Assembly: GCF_009496535.1 (NCBI RefSeq)
Contig: NZ_WIDL01000034.1
Coordinates: 1-34,325 of the forward strand
Direction: 5' to 3'
Length of the DNA: 34,325 bases
Source of the DNA: Stenotrophomonas sp. MYb238
GTDB taxonomy: Bacteria; Pseudomonadota; Gammaproteobacteria; Xanthomonadales; Xanthomonadaceae
Below, piece after piece: positions 21,423-34,253 of this stretch. The position numbers were made by a program, and so were the translations under genes. Within the stretch, counting starts at the first letter, position 1. Every line of letters begins with the position of its first letter. Under the pieces are notes generated by a model. The model saw nothing but the letters and a program-made list of their open reading frames with translations, had not been told where the DNA came from and ran no database searches.

Positions 21423-22655
21423 TCACGCCCGCGGCCGTGCGTACAGCCCGTAGCCGGCCACGACCGCGAAGCACAGCGCCGGCACCCAGAACGCGCTCTC
21501 GATGCCGCGCGCATCGGCGATGCGGCCCATGAACCACGGCACGATGGCGCCGCCGACGATCGCCATGATGATGAAGCTGGCGCCGCGCTTGGTCTGCGCG
21601 CCCAGCCCCTTCACGCCCAGCGCGAAGATGGTGGGGAACATCATCGACATGAAGAAGAACACCGCGATCAGCGCGGCCACCGAGACCTTGCCCAGGCCGG
21701 CGACGACCACGCCGCACAACACGATGTTGACCACCGCGTACACCGCCAGCAGCCGCGCCGGCGACACCGCGCCCATCAGCGCGGTGGTCAGGAAACGCCC
21801 GGCCAGGAAGCAGCCCAGCGCCACGGCTAGCAGGTAGGCGGCGCGCTCGGAGGACAGCCCCGGCACGTGGTCGACCGCGTAGTTGATGAAGAACGCGCCC
21901 ACTCCGACCTGCGCGGCGACGTAGAAGAACTGCGCCACCACCGCGAACACGAAATGGCGTTGCGCGAACAGCGGCACGTGGCCGGTTGCCGCCGTGGCCA
22001 CGGCCGCCTCGCCGGTCGCTTCCGGCATGCGCGTGCGCCACACCAGCACCGCGATCGCGATGACCACGATGGCGGTGGCGACATAGATCAGCTGCACGCC
22101 GTGGCTGCCGGAAATGCCCGAGGCCGAGGCGCCGAAGAACAGCTTGCCGCCGATGAAGGGCGCGATGAAGGTGCCCAGGCCGTTGAACGACTGCGCCAGG
22201 TTGAGCCGGCGTTCCGAACTCTCCGCCGGGCCGAGCACGGTCGCATAGGGGTTTGCCGCGGTTTCCAGGCAGGCAAGCCCGCAGGCGATCACGAACAGGG
22301 CGAACAGGAAGTACTCGAACACGCCGGCCGCGGTGGCCGGGATGAACAGCAGCGCGCCGGCGGCGAACAGGCCCAGCCCGAGCAGGATGCCGGTCTTGTA
22401 GCCGTGGCGTTCCATCAGCCGCGCCGCCGGCAGCGCCATCAGGAAATAGGCGCCGAAGTAGGCCGCCTGCAGCAGCGCCGAGCGCGCGCGGGTGATGTCC
22501 AGCGCCTCCTGGAAATGCTTGTTGAGCACGTCCAGCAGGCCGTAGGAAAAACCCCACAGGAAGAACAGGCTGGTGACCAGCACGAAGGCCAGGCGGTAGC
22601 GGCGTGCGCCGGCGTCTTGCGGGATCGGGGCGGCGGTGCCGGGCAGTGCGGGCAT
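21423..22655 (-). CDS. fucP: L-fucose:H+ symporter (FucP-type MFS permease)
   Basis: The 410-residue protein has twelve predicted membrane helices and the FucP/GluP pattern: 'LFFLWGFSYGLLDVLNKHFQ' (D42) and 'CGLACLETAANPYATVLGP' (E131). They correspond to the proton/sugar-coupling Asp and Glu of Escherichia coli FucP. It would bring L-fucose, freed in the periplasm by the GH29 enzyme, into the cytosol. It is the last gene of the operon, 24 bases after the mutarotase gene, with its ATG at 22655 after a GGAGCC-type site. Length is typical. The family also contains glucose/galactose permeases, but operon context favours fucose. Confidence 0.9.
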   Translation of the reverse strand: MPALPGTAAPIPQDAGARRYRLAFVLVTSLFFLWGFSYGLLDVLNKHFQEALDITRARSALLQAAYFGAYFLMALPAARLMERHGYKTGILLGLGLFAAGALLFIPATAAGVFEYFLFALFVIACGLACLETAANPYATVLGPAESSERRLNLAQSFNGLGTFIAPFIGGKLFFGASASGISGSHGVQLIYVATAIVVIAIAVLVWRTRMPEATGEAAVATAATGHVPLFAQRHFVFAVVAQFFYVAAQVGVGAFFINYAVDHVPGLSSERAAYLLAVALGCFLAGRFLTTALMGAVSPARLLAVYAVVNIVLCGVVVAGLGKVSVAALIAVFFFMSMMFPTIFALGVKGLGAQTKRGASFIIMAIVGGAIVPWFMGRIADARGIESAFWVPALCFAVVAGYGLYARPRA

Positions 22656-22679
22656 GGCGGTGGCTCCTGCGGGTCGGGG

Positions 22680-23021
22680 TCAGTCGGCGTCGGTGAGGCG
22701 GAACAGGCACTGCATCGGCGTCCACTTGGCGCCGTCCGGCGTCCACGGCGTGGCCGCCTGGAATTTCCACATCAGTTCTTCCCAGGCGCGCAGGCGCGGG
22801 TCGCCGGACTCGGCCGCGGCCATGCGTGCGGCGTCGAACACGGCGTCGTCGGTATCCATCACCATCACCATGCGCGTGCCCAGGCGGAAGATCTCCAGCT
22901 CGCGCACGCCGTGGCCGCGCAGGTGCGCCAGCACCTCCGGCCACACCGCGCGGTGGTGCGCCTCGTACCGCGCGATCAGCGCCGGGTCGTCCTTCAGGTC
23001 GAGTGCGAGGCAGTGGCGCAT
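22680..23021 (-). CDS. L-fucose mutarotase (RhaM/DUF718 family)
   Basis: The 113-residue protein has the RhaM-like alpha/beta barrel pattern: 'MRHCLALDLKDDPALIARYEAHHRAVWPEVL', given here by its key parts RYEAHHRAVWPEV (about 18-30), 'IFRLGTRMVMVMDTD' and 'WEELMWKFQ'. Enzymes of this family interconvert the alpha and beta anomers of rhamnose or fucose. In xanthomonad fucose operons it supplies the anomer used by the dehydrogenase (pathway knowledge). It lies 12 bases after the L-fucose dehydrogenase gene. The ATG at 23021 follows a purine-rich GAGGAAACC, a good ribosome site. Confidence 0.88.
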   Translation of the reverse strand: MRHCLALDLKDDPALIARYEAHHRAVWPEVLAHLRGHGVRELEIFRLGTRMVMVMDTDDAVFDAARMAAAESGDPRLRAWEELMWKFQAATPWTPDGAKWTPMQCLFRLTDAD

Positions 23022-23033
23022 GGGATGGTTTCC

Positions 23034-26420
<3,387 letters not shown>

Positions 26421-26424
<4 letters not shown>

Positions 26425-27743
26425 GCGGTACCGCCGCGGTGGACGCTGCCGTCCGGGTAGCGGTACTGCTGGCGGCTGTCGGCCTTCATCGTGATCGAGA
26501 AGCCCGGCGCGGCCGGCGGCAGGTAGGCGGCGTCGCGGATCGTGCATGGGTCCAGGAAGTGCTCGTGCAGGTGGTCCACGTATTCCACCACGCGGCCCTC
26601 GCGGGTGCCGGCGATGCACACGTAGTCGATCATCGCCAGGTGCTGCACGTATTCGCACAGGCCGACGCCGCCGGCGTGCGGGCACACCGGCAGGCCGTAC
26701 TTGGCGGCCAGCAGCAGGATCGCCAGCACCTCGTTGACGCCGCCGACGCGGCAGGCGTCGATCTGCACCACGTCGATGGCGCCGCCGGCGATGAACTGCT
26801 TGAACATCACCCGGTTCTGGCACATCTCGCCGGTGGCGACCTGCACCGGCGCCACGCCCTGGCGGATGGCGCGGTGCCCGGCCACGTCGTCGGGGCTGGT
26901 GGGTTCCTCGATGAACCACGGCCGCGCGAACGCCAGCTCGCGCACCCAGTCGATGGCCTGGCCGACATCCCAGATCTGGTTGGCGTCGATCATCAGCCGG
27001 CGCTGCGGGCCGAGCACCTCGCGGGCGATGCGCACGCGGCGGATGTCGTCCTGCAGGTCGCGGCCGACCTTCAGCTTCACATGGTCGAAGCCGGCGTCCA
27101 CCGCTTCCTGGCACAGCCGGCGCAGCTTGTCGTCCGGGTAACCGAGCCAGCCGGCGGAGGTGGTGTAGCAGGGGTAGCCCTCGCGTTCGAGGGTGGCGAT
27201 GCGCTCGGCCTTGCCGGCCTCGCGTCCGCGCAGCAGGGCCAGCGCCTCGTCGGCGGTGATGGCGTCGCTGAGATAGCGGAAGTCCACGCAGCGCACCAGT
27301 GCTTCCGGCGTCATCTCCGCCACCAGCCGCCACACCGGCTTGCCCTCGGCCTTGGCCCACAGGTCCCACACGGCGTTGACCACCGCGCCGGTGGCCAGGT
27401 GCATGGCGCCCTTGTCCGGGCCGATCCAGCGCAGCTGGCTGTCGGAGGTGACGTGGCGCCAGAAGCGGCCCATGTCCGCGGCGATCCAGTCCAGTTCCAG
27501 GCCGACCACGAGGTGCCGCAGCGCCTCGATCGCCGCGCAGCACACCTCGTTGCCGCGGCCGATGGTGAAGGTCAGGCCGTGGCCTTCCAGGCCCGCCCGG
27601 CTGGTTTCCAGCACCACGTAGGCAGCCGAGTAGTCCGGGTCGGGGTTCATCGCGTCCGAGCCGTCGAGCTGGCGCGAGGTGGGGAAGCGGAGGTCCTCGA
27701 CCCGCAGGCCGGTGATGCGCACGCCGTCGGCGGCTGCGTTCAT
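26421..27743 (-). CDS. fucD: L-fuconate dehydratase (enolase superfamily)
   Basis: The 440-residue enolase-superfamily member has 'HVKLKVGRD' (K223, K225), '[11 protein letters not shown]' (D253), '[11 protein letters not shown]' (E279), 'VATGEMCQN' (E306), D329 and '[14 protein letters not shown]' (H356). These match, with a constant offset of about five, the residues I recall for the characterised Xanthomonas campestris L-fuconate dehydratase (Lys220, Asp248, Glu274, Glu301, His351). It dehydrates L-fuconate to 2-keto-3-deoxy-L-fuconate with Mg2+. The ATG overlaps the preceding hydrolase stop by four bases (ATGA). Confidence 0.93.
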
Positions 27744-28582
27744 GCCTGCACCACCTGCTGCCGCTGTTCGCCCAGCCCGGCGATGCCCAGGCGCATGATC
27801 TGGCCGGCGCGCAGGTAGACCGGCGGCTTCTGCCCCAGGCCCACGCCCGGCGGGGTGCCGGTGGAGATCACGTCGCCCGGCTGCAGGCTCATGAAACGGC
27901 TCAGGTAACTGACCAGGAACGGGATGCCGAACACCATGGTGCGGGTGTTGCCGTCCTGATAGCGGTGGCCGTCCACTTCCAGCCACAGGTCCAGCGCCTG
28001 CGGGTCGGCGATCTCGTCGGCGGTGACCAGCCACGGGCCGAGCGGGCCGAAGGTGTCGCAGCCCTTGCCCTTGTCCCAGGTGCCGGTGCCCTCGAGCTGG
28101 AACTCGCGCTCGGAGACGTCGTTGACCACGCAGTAGCCGGCCACGTGGTCCATCGCGTCGGCCTCGTCGATGTAGCGTCCGCCGCGGCCGATCACCACGC
28201 CCAGCTCCACTTCCCAGTCGGTCTTGCGCGAGCCGCGCGGGATCCGCACGTCGTCGTCGGGCCCGCAGATGGCGCTGGTCCACTTGTTGAACACCACCGG
28301 CTCGGCCGGCACCTGCGCGCCGGTCTCGGCGGCGTGGTCGGAATAGTTCAGGCCGATGCACACGAACTTGCCGACCCGGCCCACGCAGGGGCCGATGCGC
28401 GGCGTGCCCGGCACCGCCGGCAGGGTGGCCGGGTCCAGCGCACGCAGGCGCTGCAGGCCTTCGGGGGTGAGCGTGTCGCCGGCGATGTCGGCGACCACCG
28501 CCGACAGGTCGCGCAGCTGTCCCGAAGCGTCCAGCAGTCCCGGCTTTTCCGCGCCGTGCGGGCCGTAGCGCAGCAGTTTCAT
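27740..28582 (-). CDS. 2,4-diketo-3-deoxy-L-fuconate hydrolase (fumarylacetoacetate hydrolase family)
   Basis: The 280-residue protein has the FAH fold marks '[14 protein letters not shown]' (73-86), metal ligands E124 and E126 in '[11 protein letters not shown]', D155 in 'VVNDVSERE', and '[15 protein letters not shown]'. It would split 2,4-diketo-3-deoxy-L-fuconate into pyruvate and L-lactate, the final step of the pathway. AAAGGAA stands seven bases before the ATG at 28582. It is 31 bases downstream of the SDR gene and overlaps fucD by four bases. FAH homologues have many substrates, so the exact reaction rests on the operon. Confidence 0.88.
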   Translation of the reverse strand: MKLLRYGPHGAEKPGLLDASGQLRDLSAVVADIAGDTLTPEGLQRLRALDPATLPAVPGTPRIGPCVGRVGKFVCIGLNYSDHAAETGAQVPAEPVVFNKWTSAICGPDDDVRIPRGSRKTDWEVELGVVIGRGGRYIDEADAMDHVAGYCVVNDVSEREFQLEGTGTWDKGKGCDTFGPLGPWLVTADEIADPQALDLWLEVDGHRYQDGNTRTMVFGIPFLVSYLSRFMSLQPGDVISTGTPPGVGLGQKPPVYLRAGQIMRLGIAGLGEQRQQVVQA

Positions 28583-28613
28583 GGTGGGTTCCTTTCCTGG
28601 GGGGAGGGGGAGG

Positions 28614-29381
28614 TCAGTTGATCCAGCCGCCGTCGATGACGTGGATGGCGCCGGTGGTGAAGGCCGATTCGTCGCTGGCCAGGTGCACCGCCAGCGCGGC
28701 GATTTCCTCGGGGCGGCCGAGCCGGCCCATCGGCTGGCGGCCGACGAACGCGGCCTGCACCGCCTCGACGCTGCTGCCCTGCTGGCGCGCCTGCTCGGCG
28801 ATGCGTGCCTCCAGCGACGGCGAGCCCACGGTGCCGGGGCAGATGGCGTTGCAGCGGATGCCTTGGCCCACGTAGTCGGCGGCGACCGCCTTGCTCAGGC
28901 CGATCACCGCCGCCTTGGTGGTGCCGTAGATGAAGCGGTTGGGCACGCCCTTGATGCTGGAGGCCACCGAGGCGACGTTGATGATCGAGCCGCCGCCGCG
29001 CGCCAGCATGCCCGGCAGCAGGGCGCGGACCAGGTGGAACATCGAGCCGACGTTGAGCTGCCAGGCCAGGTCCCATTCCTGCTCGCTCGCGTCCAGGATG
29101 CTGCCGCTGTGCACGTAGCCGGCGCAGTTGAACAGCACGTCCACCGCGTCGTCGGTGCCGGCGTGGCGGGCGGCCAGCGCGGCGATGGCGGCGCGGTCGG
29201 TCACGTCCAGGTGCAGCGGCACCAGCGCCTCGCCTGCTTCCTCCCGCAGGCGTTGCAGGGCGTCCCGGTTGATGTCGGCGGCGATCACCCGCGCGCCCTC
29301 GCGGACGAAGGCCAGCGCGGTGGCGCGGCCGATGCCCTGCGCGGCGGCGGTGACCAGGGCGTGTTTGCCTTGCAGGCGCAT
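28614..29381 (-). CDS. 2-keto-3-deoxy-L-fuconate dehydrogenase (SDR)
   Basis: The 255-residue SDR has 'LVTAAAQGIGRATALAF' (nucleotide loop from residue 9), D60 in 'HLDVTD', 'FNCAGYVHSGSI', and Ser138, Tyr152, Lys156 ('NVASVASS', 'FIYGTTKAAV'). It resembles the BDH2/DHRS6-type dehydrogenases used for 2-keto-3-deoxy-L-fuconate, giving 2,4-diketo-3-deoxy-L-fuconate with NAD+. It is the first gene of the eight-gene fucose operon. GGAG lies eight bases upstream of the ATG at 29381, and a possible second copy of the operator motif (29383-29390) touches this start. Confidence 0.87.
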   Translation of the reverse strand: MRLQGKHALVTAAAQGIGRATALAFVREGARVIAADINRDALQRLREEAGEALVPLHLDVTDRAAIAALAARHAGTDDAVDVLFNCAGYVHSGSILDASEQEWDLAWQLNVGSMFHLVRALLPGMLARGGGSIINVASVASSIKGVPNRFIYGTTKAAVIGLSKAVAADYVGQGIRCNAICPGTVGSPSLEARIAEQARQQGSSVEAVQAAFVGRQPMGRLGRPEEIAALAVHLASDESAFTTGAIHVIDGGWIN

Positions 29382-29462
29382 TGGTTGGACTCCAGGAATG
29401 ATTGGTACAGCGGTTGGACCAATGCTATCGTGCCACGGGTCTGTTGCAAACGGGGTACGGGA
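29382..29462. promoter_or_regulatory. Divergent promoter with FadR-like operators for the fucose operon and GH20-GH3 operon
   Basis: Plus strand: -35 TTGGTA (29402-29407), 18-base spacer, -10 TATCGT (29426-29431). Minus strand: -35 TTGCAA (29449-29444), 16-base spacer, -10 TAGCAT (29427-29422). Each box matches the consensus at about four of six positions. GGT-TGG-ACC (29412-29420) is a FadR-type palindrome (consensus TGGTNNNACCA) lying in the plus-strand spacer and near the minus-strand start. An ATTGGT/ACCAAT pair (29401-29406, 29418-29423) overlaps it. GGTTGGAC recurs at 29383-29390, 29 bases away. One repressor could therefore silence both operons. Confidence 0.6.
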
Positions 29463-31811
29463 ATGGCGCGGGGATCGACGGGGATGCGGAAGGCGACGCG
29501 GGCCATGGCCGGGCTGGCCGTCGCGCTGGCGCTGGCCGGCTGTGGCGGAAGCGGCGGCGGCGAGTCCGCGCCGGTGGCGCCGGTCGAGGCGTTCGCCGCC
29601 GGCGGCCCGCCGCCGCTGATCCCGCAGCCGATGCGGGTGGACCCGGCGCAGGGCCGCTTCGTGCTGACCGCCGATACCCGCGTGGTCGCCGCACCCGGCG
29701 ATGCCGCCGCCCGCGAGGCGGCCGCGCGGTTCGTCGAACTGGTGCGCGAAAGCACCGGCGCCACGCTGGTGCTCGGCGCCGCCGCCGGCGCGGGCGCGAT
29801 CGTCTTCGCGACCGATCCGCAGGCGGGCAACGCCGAAGGCTATGCGCTGGAGGTCGGCGACGCCGGTGTCCGCGTGTCCGCCGGCGACGCGGCCGGGCTG
29901 TTCTATGGCGGCGTCAGCCTGTGGCAGCTGCTGGGCGCGGCCGATGCCCTGCCGGTGGCCGTGCCGGGGCTGCGCATCGCCGACGCGCCGCGCTTCCGCT
30001 GGCGCGGCTTCATGCTCGACTCGGCCCGCCACTTCCAGAGCGTGGAGGAGATCAAGCGCCTGCTCGACCAGATGGCGCGGCACAAGCTCAACACCTTCCA
30101 CTGGCACCTGACCGACGACCAGGGCTGGCGGCTGGAAATAAAGCAGTACCCCAAGCTGACCGAAGTCGGCGCATGGCGGGTGCCGGCCGGCAAGGCCGGG
30201 GTCGGCGCCGGTGGGCAGCCGGTGCGCTACGGCGGCTTCTACACCCAGGCGCAGGCGCGCGAGGTGGTCGAATACGCGCGCAGGCTGCATATCACCGTGG
30301 TGCCGGAGATCGAGATGCCCGGCCACGCCCAGGCCGCCATCGCCGCCTATCCCGAATTCGGCGCCAGCGGCAAGGCGCCGCCGGTGTCGCCGGACTGGGG
30401 CGTGCACACCTGGCTGTACGGCGTGGACGACCCGACCTTCAATTTCCTGGAGAACGTGCTGACCGAGGTGATGGACATCTTCCCCGGCACCTTCATCCAC
30501 ATCGGCGGCGACGAGGCCGACAAGTACCAGTGGCGCAACTCGCCGCAGGTGCAGGCCAAACGCGAGGCGCTGGGGCTGAAGGACGACATGGCCCTGCAGA
30601 GCTGGTTCGTCAAGCGCATCGAGACCTTCCTCGTCGCCCACGACCGCCGCCTGATCGGCTGGGACGAGATCCTCGAAGGCGGGCTGCCGCCGGAGGCCAC
30701 GGTGATGTCCTGGCGCGGCATGAAGGGGGCGGTGGAAGCGGCGCGCGAAGGCCACGACGTGGTGCTCAGCCCCAGCGACATCACCTACATCAACCGCATG
30801 CAGTCCGAGGAAGCCGACGAACCGCCGGGCCACGACAGCCCGATTTCGCTGGAAAAGATCTACGCCTTCGAGCCGGTGCCGCCGGAACTGGATGCCGGAC
30901 AGGCCAGGCACGTGCTCGGCACCCAGGCCAACCTGTGGACCGAACACGTGCGCACCGAACCGCGCGTGGAACACCTGGCCTTCCCGCGGCTGTCGGCGCT
31001 GGCCGAGGTGGCGTGGTCGCCGAAGGACGCGCGCGACTGGCAGGGCTTCCTGCACCGCCTGGCCCCGCAGATGCGCCGCTTCGCCCATGCCGGTATCGGC
31101 GCGGCCGACAGCGTCTTCGCCGCGCGCATCCATGCCGAGCCGCAGGGTGAGGGTGCGACGGTGGCGCTGGCCAACCAGAGCGGCTTCGGCGAACTGCGCT
31201 ACACCACCGACGGCAGCGAACCGAGCGCGCAGTCGCCGCTGTACGCGCAACCGTTGCAGGTGGCGCTGCCGACCACGGTGACCGCCAATGCCTTCCTCGA
31301 CGGCCAGCCGCTGGCCAGGCCGCGCAGCCTGCGCATCGACGCGCTGGCGCTGCGCACCCGCCAGGCCGAGCAGCTGGCGCCGTGCGGCAAGAGCACCTTC
31401 GTGCTGCGGCTGGAGGACGACGAACCGCTGGACGGCGAGCGCGCGGTGGTGCCGGTGAACATCGGCACGCCGTGCTGGAAATGGCCGGCCGCAATGCTGG
31501 ACGGCATCGCCGTGCTGCGCGTGCAGGCGCTGGACCTGCCCTACAACTTCCAGTTCGGCGGCGATTCGATGGACAAGCCGGTGCCGCCGGCCGCGGTTGG
31601 TGAGCTGGAAGTGCGGCTGGATGGCTGCGACGGCCCGCTGCTGGCCAAGGCGCAGGTGCAGCCGCAGACCAGTGCGGTCAAGCAGCTGGACGTGGCGCTG
31701 CCGCCAACCCGCGGCAGCCACGACCTGTGCCTGACGTTCGCCGGCAGCCCCAGCCCGGTGCTGTGGGCGATCGATAGCGCGCAGCTGCTGACCGCCGAGG
31801 AAGCGCGCTGA
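29463..31811 (+). CDS. GH20 beta-N-acetylhexosaminidase, lipoprotein
   Basis: The 782-residue enzyme has a lipoprotein signal ending 'ALALAGC' (Cys27). The GH20b domain and barrel follow with 'LNTFHWHLTDDQGWRLEIK' (209-227), 'EIEMPGHAQAA' and catalytic D350-E351 in 'HIGGDEADKYQW'. A C-terminal 'YTTDGSEPSAQSPLYAQ' and a further beta-rich region (about 600-782) may bind sugars. It hydrolyses terminal beta-GlcNAc/GalNAc outside the cytosol. It is paralogous in layout to the GH20 enzyme at 17034-19319 but lacks PA14. The ATG at 29463 is preceded by a GGGG-rich region; an ATG at 29484 is possible. It lies first in the plus-strand operon, sharing its promoter region with the fucose genes. Confidence 0.92.
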   Translation: MARGSTGMRKATRAMAGLAVALALAGCGGSGGGESAPVAPVEAFAAGGPPPLIPQPMRVDPAQGRFVLTADTRVVAAPGDAAAREAAARFVELVRESTGATLVLGAAAGAGAIVFATDPQAGNAEGYALEVGDAGVRVSAGDAAGLFYGGVSLWQLLGAADALPVAVPGLRIADAPRFRWRGFMLDSARHFQSVEEIKRLLDQMARHKLNTFHWHLTDDQGWRLEIKQYPKLTEVGAWRVPAGKAGVGAGGQPVRYGGFYTQAQAREVVEYARRLHITVVPEIEMPGHAQAAIAAYPEFGASGKAPPVSPDWGVHTWLYGVDDPTFNFLENVLTEVMDIFPGTFIHIGGDEADKYQWRNSPQVQAKREALGLKDDMALQSWFVKRIETFLVAHDRRLIGWDEILEGGLPPEATVMSWRGMKGAVEAAREGHDVVLSPSDITYINRMQSEEADEPPGHDSPISLEKIYAFEPVPPELDAGQARHVLGTQANLWTEHVRTEPRVEHLAFPRLSALAEVAWSPKDARDWQGFLHRLAPQMRRFAHAGIGAADSVFAARIHAEPQGEGATVALANQSGFGELRYTTDGSEPSAQSPLYAQPLQVALPTTVTANAFLDGQPLARPRSLRIDALALRTRQAEQLAPCGKSTFVLRLEDDEPLDGERAVVPVNIGTPCWKWPAAMLDGIAVLRVQALDLPYNFQFGGDSMDKPVPPAAVGELEVRLDGCDGPLLAKAQVQPQTSAVKQLDVALPPTRGSHDLCLTFAGSPSPVLWAIDSAQLLTAEEAR

Positions 31812-34219
31812 TGCGCCGCGCGCTGTTGGCGGCCGGCATGCTGGCGGCGACGGCGGCCGGTCACGCCGCTGCACCGGTGGCCGAGCCGGCACCGGCGTTC
31901 GTGCCGCTGCCGGCGATCTACCACGACGGCTGGATCGACCTGGACAAGAACGGCCGCAAGGATCTCTACGAAGATCCGGACGCCGACATCGACGCCCGCG
32001 TCGAGGACCTGCTGGCGCGCATGAACCGCGACGAGAAGACCGTGCAGCTGGCCACGCTGTACGGTTACGGCCGCGTGCTGGAGGACCCGCTGCCTACCGC
32101 GCGCTGGAAAAGCGCGCTGTGGAAGGACGGCATCGGCAACATCGATGAGATGCACAATGGCTACGGCGGCGGCAAGGCCAGCCCCTACGCCACCGACCTG
32201 CGCCGCCACGTGTGGGCGATGAACCAGGTGCAGCGCTTCTTCATCGAGCAGACCCGGCTCGGCGTTCCCGCCGACTTCAGCAACGAGGGCATCCGCGGCG
32301 TCGAGGCGCACGGCGCCACCAGCTTCCCCAGCCAGCTCGGCATCGGCCACAGCTGGAACCCGGCGCTGGTGCGGCGCATCGGCCGCATCACTGGGCTGGA
32401 GGCGCGCGCGCTGGGCTACAGCAACGTCTACGCGCCGATCCTCGACGTGGCCCGCGACCAGCGCTGGGGGCGCATGGAGGAGGTCTATGGCGAAGACCCG
32501 TACCTGGTCTCGCGGCTGGGCGTGGAAATGGTGAAGGGCATGCAGCAGGACCACGCCGTCGCTTCCACCGCCAAGCACTTCGTCGTCTACAGCGCCAACA
32601 AGGGCGCGCGCGAATTCATGGCGCGCACCGACCCGCAGGTGGCCCCGCGCGAGGTCGAGGACATCCATGTCGCCCCATTCGCCGCCGCGATCCGCGAGGC
32701 CGGGCTGCTCGGCGTGATGAGTTCCTACAACGACTACGACGGCGTGCCGGTGACCGGCAGCCACTACTGGCTCACCGAGCGCCTGCGCGGCGAGTTCGGT
32801 TTCCGCGGCTACGTCGTCTCCGACAGCGAGGCGGTGGAATACCTGCATACCAAGCACGCCGTGGCCGCAGACGCCAAGGACGCGGTGCGGCAGGCGGTGC
32901 AGGCCGGCCTGAACGTGCGCACCAACTTCACCCCGCCGCAGGACTACGTGCTGCCGCTGCGCGCGGCGCTGGACGACGGCTCGCTGGCGATGGCCACGGT
33001 CGATGACCGCGTGCGCGACGTGCTGCGGGTGAAGTTCCAGCTCGGCCTGTTCGACCACCCTTACGTCGCCGACGCCGAGGCCAGCGCGAAGTTGGTGAAC
33101 TCGGCCGCACACCGGGAGGTGGCCTTGCAGGCCGCGCGCGAGAGCCTGGTGCTGCTGAAGAACGCCGGCGACGCGCTGCCGCTGCGCAGGGACCTGAAGA
33201 CGGTGGCGGTGATCGGCCCCAACGCCGACGACGGCCGCTATTCGCACCGCCACTACGGCCCCAGCGGCGGCCACGTTGTCACCGTGCTGGAAGGCGTGCG
33301 CGCCAAGCTGGGCGGCAGCGCGAACGTGCGTTACGCCAAGGGCGTGGACGTGGCCGGCGACAACTGGCCGGCGATCGAAGTGCTGCCCGAACCGCTCAGC
33401 GCCGCCGAGCGCGCCGGCATCGACGAGGCGGTGCGCGCCGCGACCGGCGCCGACGTGGCGGTCGTGGTGCTGGGCGACGGCGACCGCACCGTCGGCGAGA
33501 GCCTGAGCCGCACCAGCCTCGACCTGCCGGGCCGGCAACTTGAATTGCTGCAGGCGGTGCAGGCCACCGGCACCCCGGTGGTGCTGGTGCTGATCACCGG
33601 CCGGCCGATCAGCATCAACTGGGCCGACACCCACGTACCGGCAATCCTCGAAGCCTGGTTCCCCGGCGACCACGGCGGCACCGCGATTGCCGATGCCCTG
33701 TTCGGCGACTACAACCCCGGCGGCAAGCTCACCGTCACCTTCCCGCGCAGCGCCGGGCAGCTGCCGTACAACTTCCCGACCAAGCCCAACGCGCAGTCGG
33801 AGCTGGAGAAGTCGCGCGTCAATGGTGCGCTGTACTACTTCGGCCATGGCCTGAGCTACACCACGTTCGCCTACGACAACCTGCGCATCGAACCGAAGCG
33901 GGTGCCGGCGGGCGGCGACGTCACCGTGCGCATCGACGTGCGCAACAGCGGCACGCGCGCCGGCGACGAGGTGGTGCAGCTCTATACCCGCGACCTGGTC
34001 AGCTCGGTGACCACCTACGAGAAGAACCTGCGCGGCTTCGCGCGCGTGCACCTGCAACCCGGGCAGACGCGCACGCTCGCCTTCACCCTGAAGCCGGCCG
34101 ACCTGGCGTTGCTGGACCGGCAGATGCGGCGCGTGGTCGAGCCCGGTACCTTCCGGGTGATGCTGGGCGGCGGTTCGGAGGACATCCGCCAGCAGGGCGA
34201 GTTCGAGGTGTTGCCGTGA
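31811..34219 (+). CDS. GH3 family beta-glycosidase (exported)
   Basis: The 802-residue protein starts MRRALLAAGMLAATAAGHAA, a signal peptide. Next comes a Ca2+-type loop 'DLDKNGRKDLYED' (43-55), then the GH3 barrel with 'VYAPILDVARDQRWGR' (206-221), 'STAKHFVVYS' (252-261) and the nucleophile Asp338 in 'GYVVSDSEAVEYL'. The alpha/beta sandwich domain has 'VLGDGDRTVGESLSRTSLDLPGRQ' (key part SLDLPGRQ), followed by a fibronectin III-like C terminus. It removes beta-linked sugars such as glucose or xylose; specificity is not readable. Its ATG shares one base with the GH20 stop (TGATG). Confidence 0.92.
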   Translation: MRRALLAAGMLAATAAGHAAAPVAEPAPAFVPLPAIYHDGWIDLDKNGRKDLYEDPDADIDARVEDLLARMNRDEKTVQLATLYGYGRVLEDPLPTARWKSALWKDGIGNIDEMHNGYGGGKASPYATDLRRHVWAMNQVQRFFIEQTRLGVPADFSNEGIRGVEAHGATSFPSQLGIGHSWNPALVRRIGRITGLEARALGYSNVYAPILDVARDQRWGRMEEVYGEDPYLVSRLGVEMVKGMQQDHAVASTAKHFVVYSANKGAREFMARTDPQVAPREVEDIHVAPFAAAIREAGLLGVMSSYNDYDGVPVTGSHYWLTERLRGEFGFRGYVVSDSEAVEYLHTKHAVAADAKDAVRQAVQAGLNVRTNFTPPQDYVLPLRAALDDGSLAMATVDDRVRDVLRVKFQLGLFDHPYVADAEASAKLVNSAAHREVALQAARESLVLLKNAGDALPLRRDLKTVAVIGPNADDGRYSHRHYGPSGGHVVTVLEGVRAKLGGSANVRYAKGVDVAGDNWPAIEVLPEPLSAAERAGIDEAVRAATGADVAVVVLGDGDRTVGESLSRTSLDLPGRQLELLQAVQATGTPVVLVLITGRPISINWADTHVPAILEAWFPGDHGGTAIADALFGDYNPGGKLTVTFPRSAGQLPYNFPTKPNAQSELEKSRVNGALYYFGHGLSYTTFAYDNLRIEPKRVPAGGDVTVRIDVRNSGTRAGDEVVQLYTRDLVSSVTTYEKNLRGFARVHLQPGQTRTLAFTLKPADLALLDRQMRRVVEPGTFRVMLGGGSEDIRQQGEFEVLP

Positions 34220-34225
34220 TTTGCA

Positions 34226-34253
34226 GCCCCTCTCCCTTCGGGATGAGAGGGGC
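34226..34253 (+). terminator. Hairpin with UUCG loop after the GH3 gene
   Basis: GCCCCTCTC (34226-34234) pairs with GAGAGGGGC (34245-34253), with an inner CC-TTCG-GG, a very stable tetraloop. It starts seven bases after the stop at 34219. No T-run follows, so it may be a terminator or a member of the common 'CCCCTCTCCC' repeat family of xanthomonads. The remaining bases to 34325 hold no gene I can support. Confidence 0.55.
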
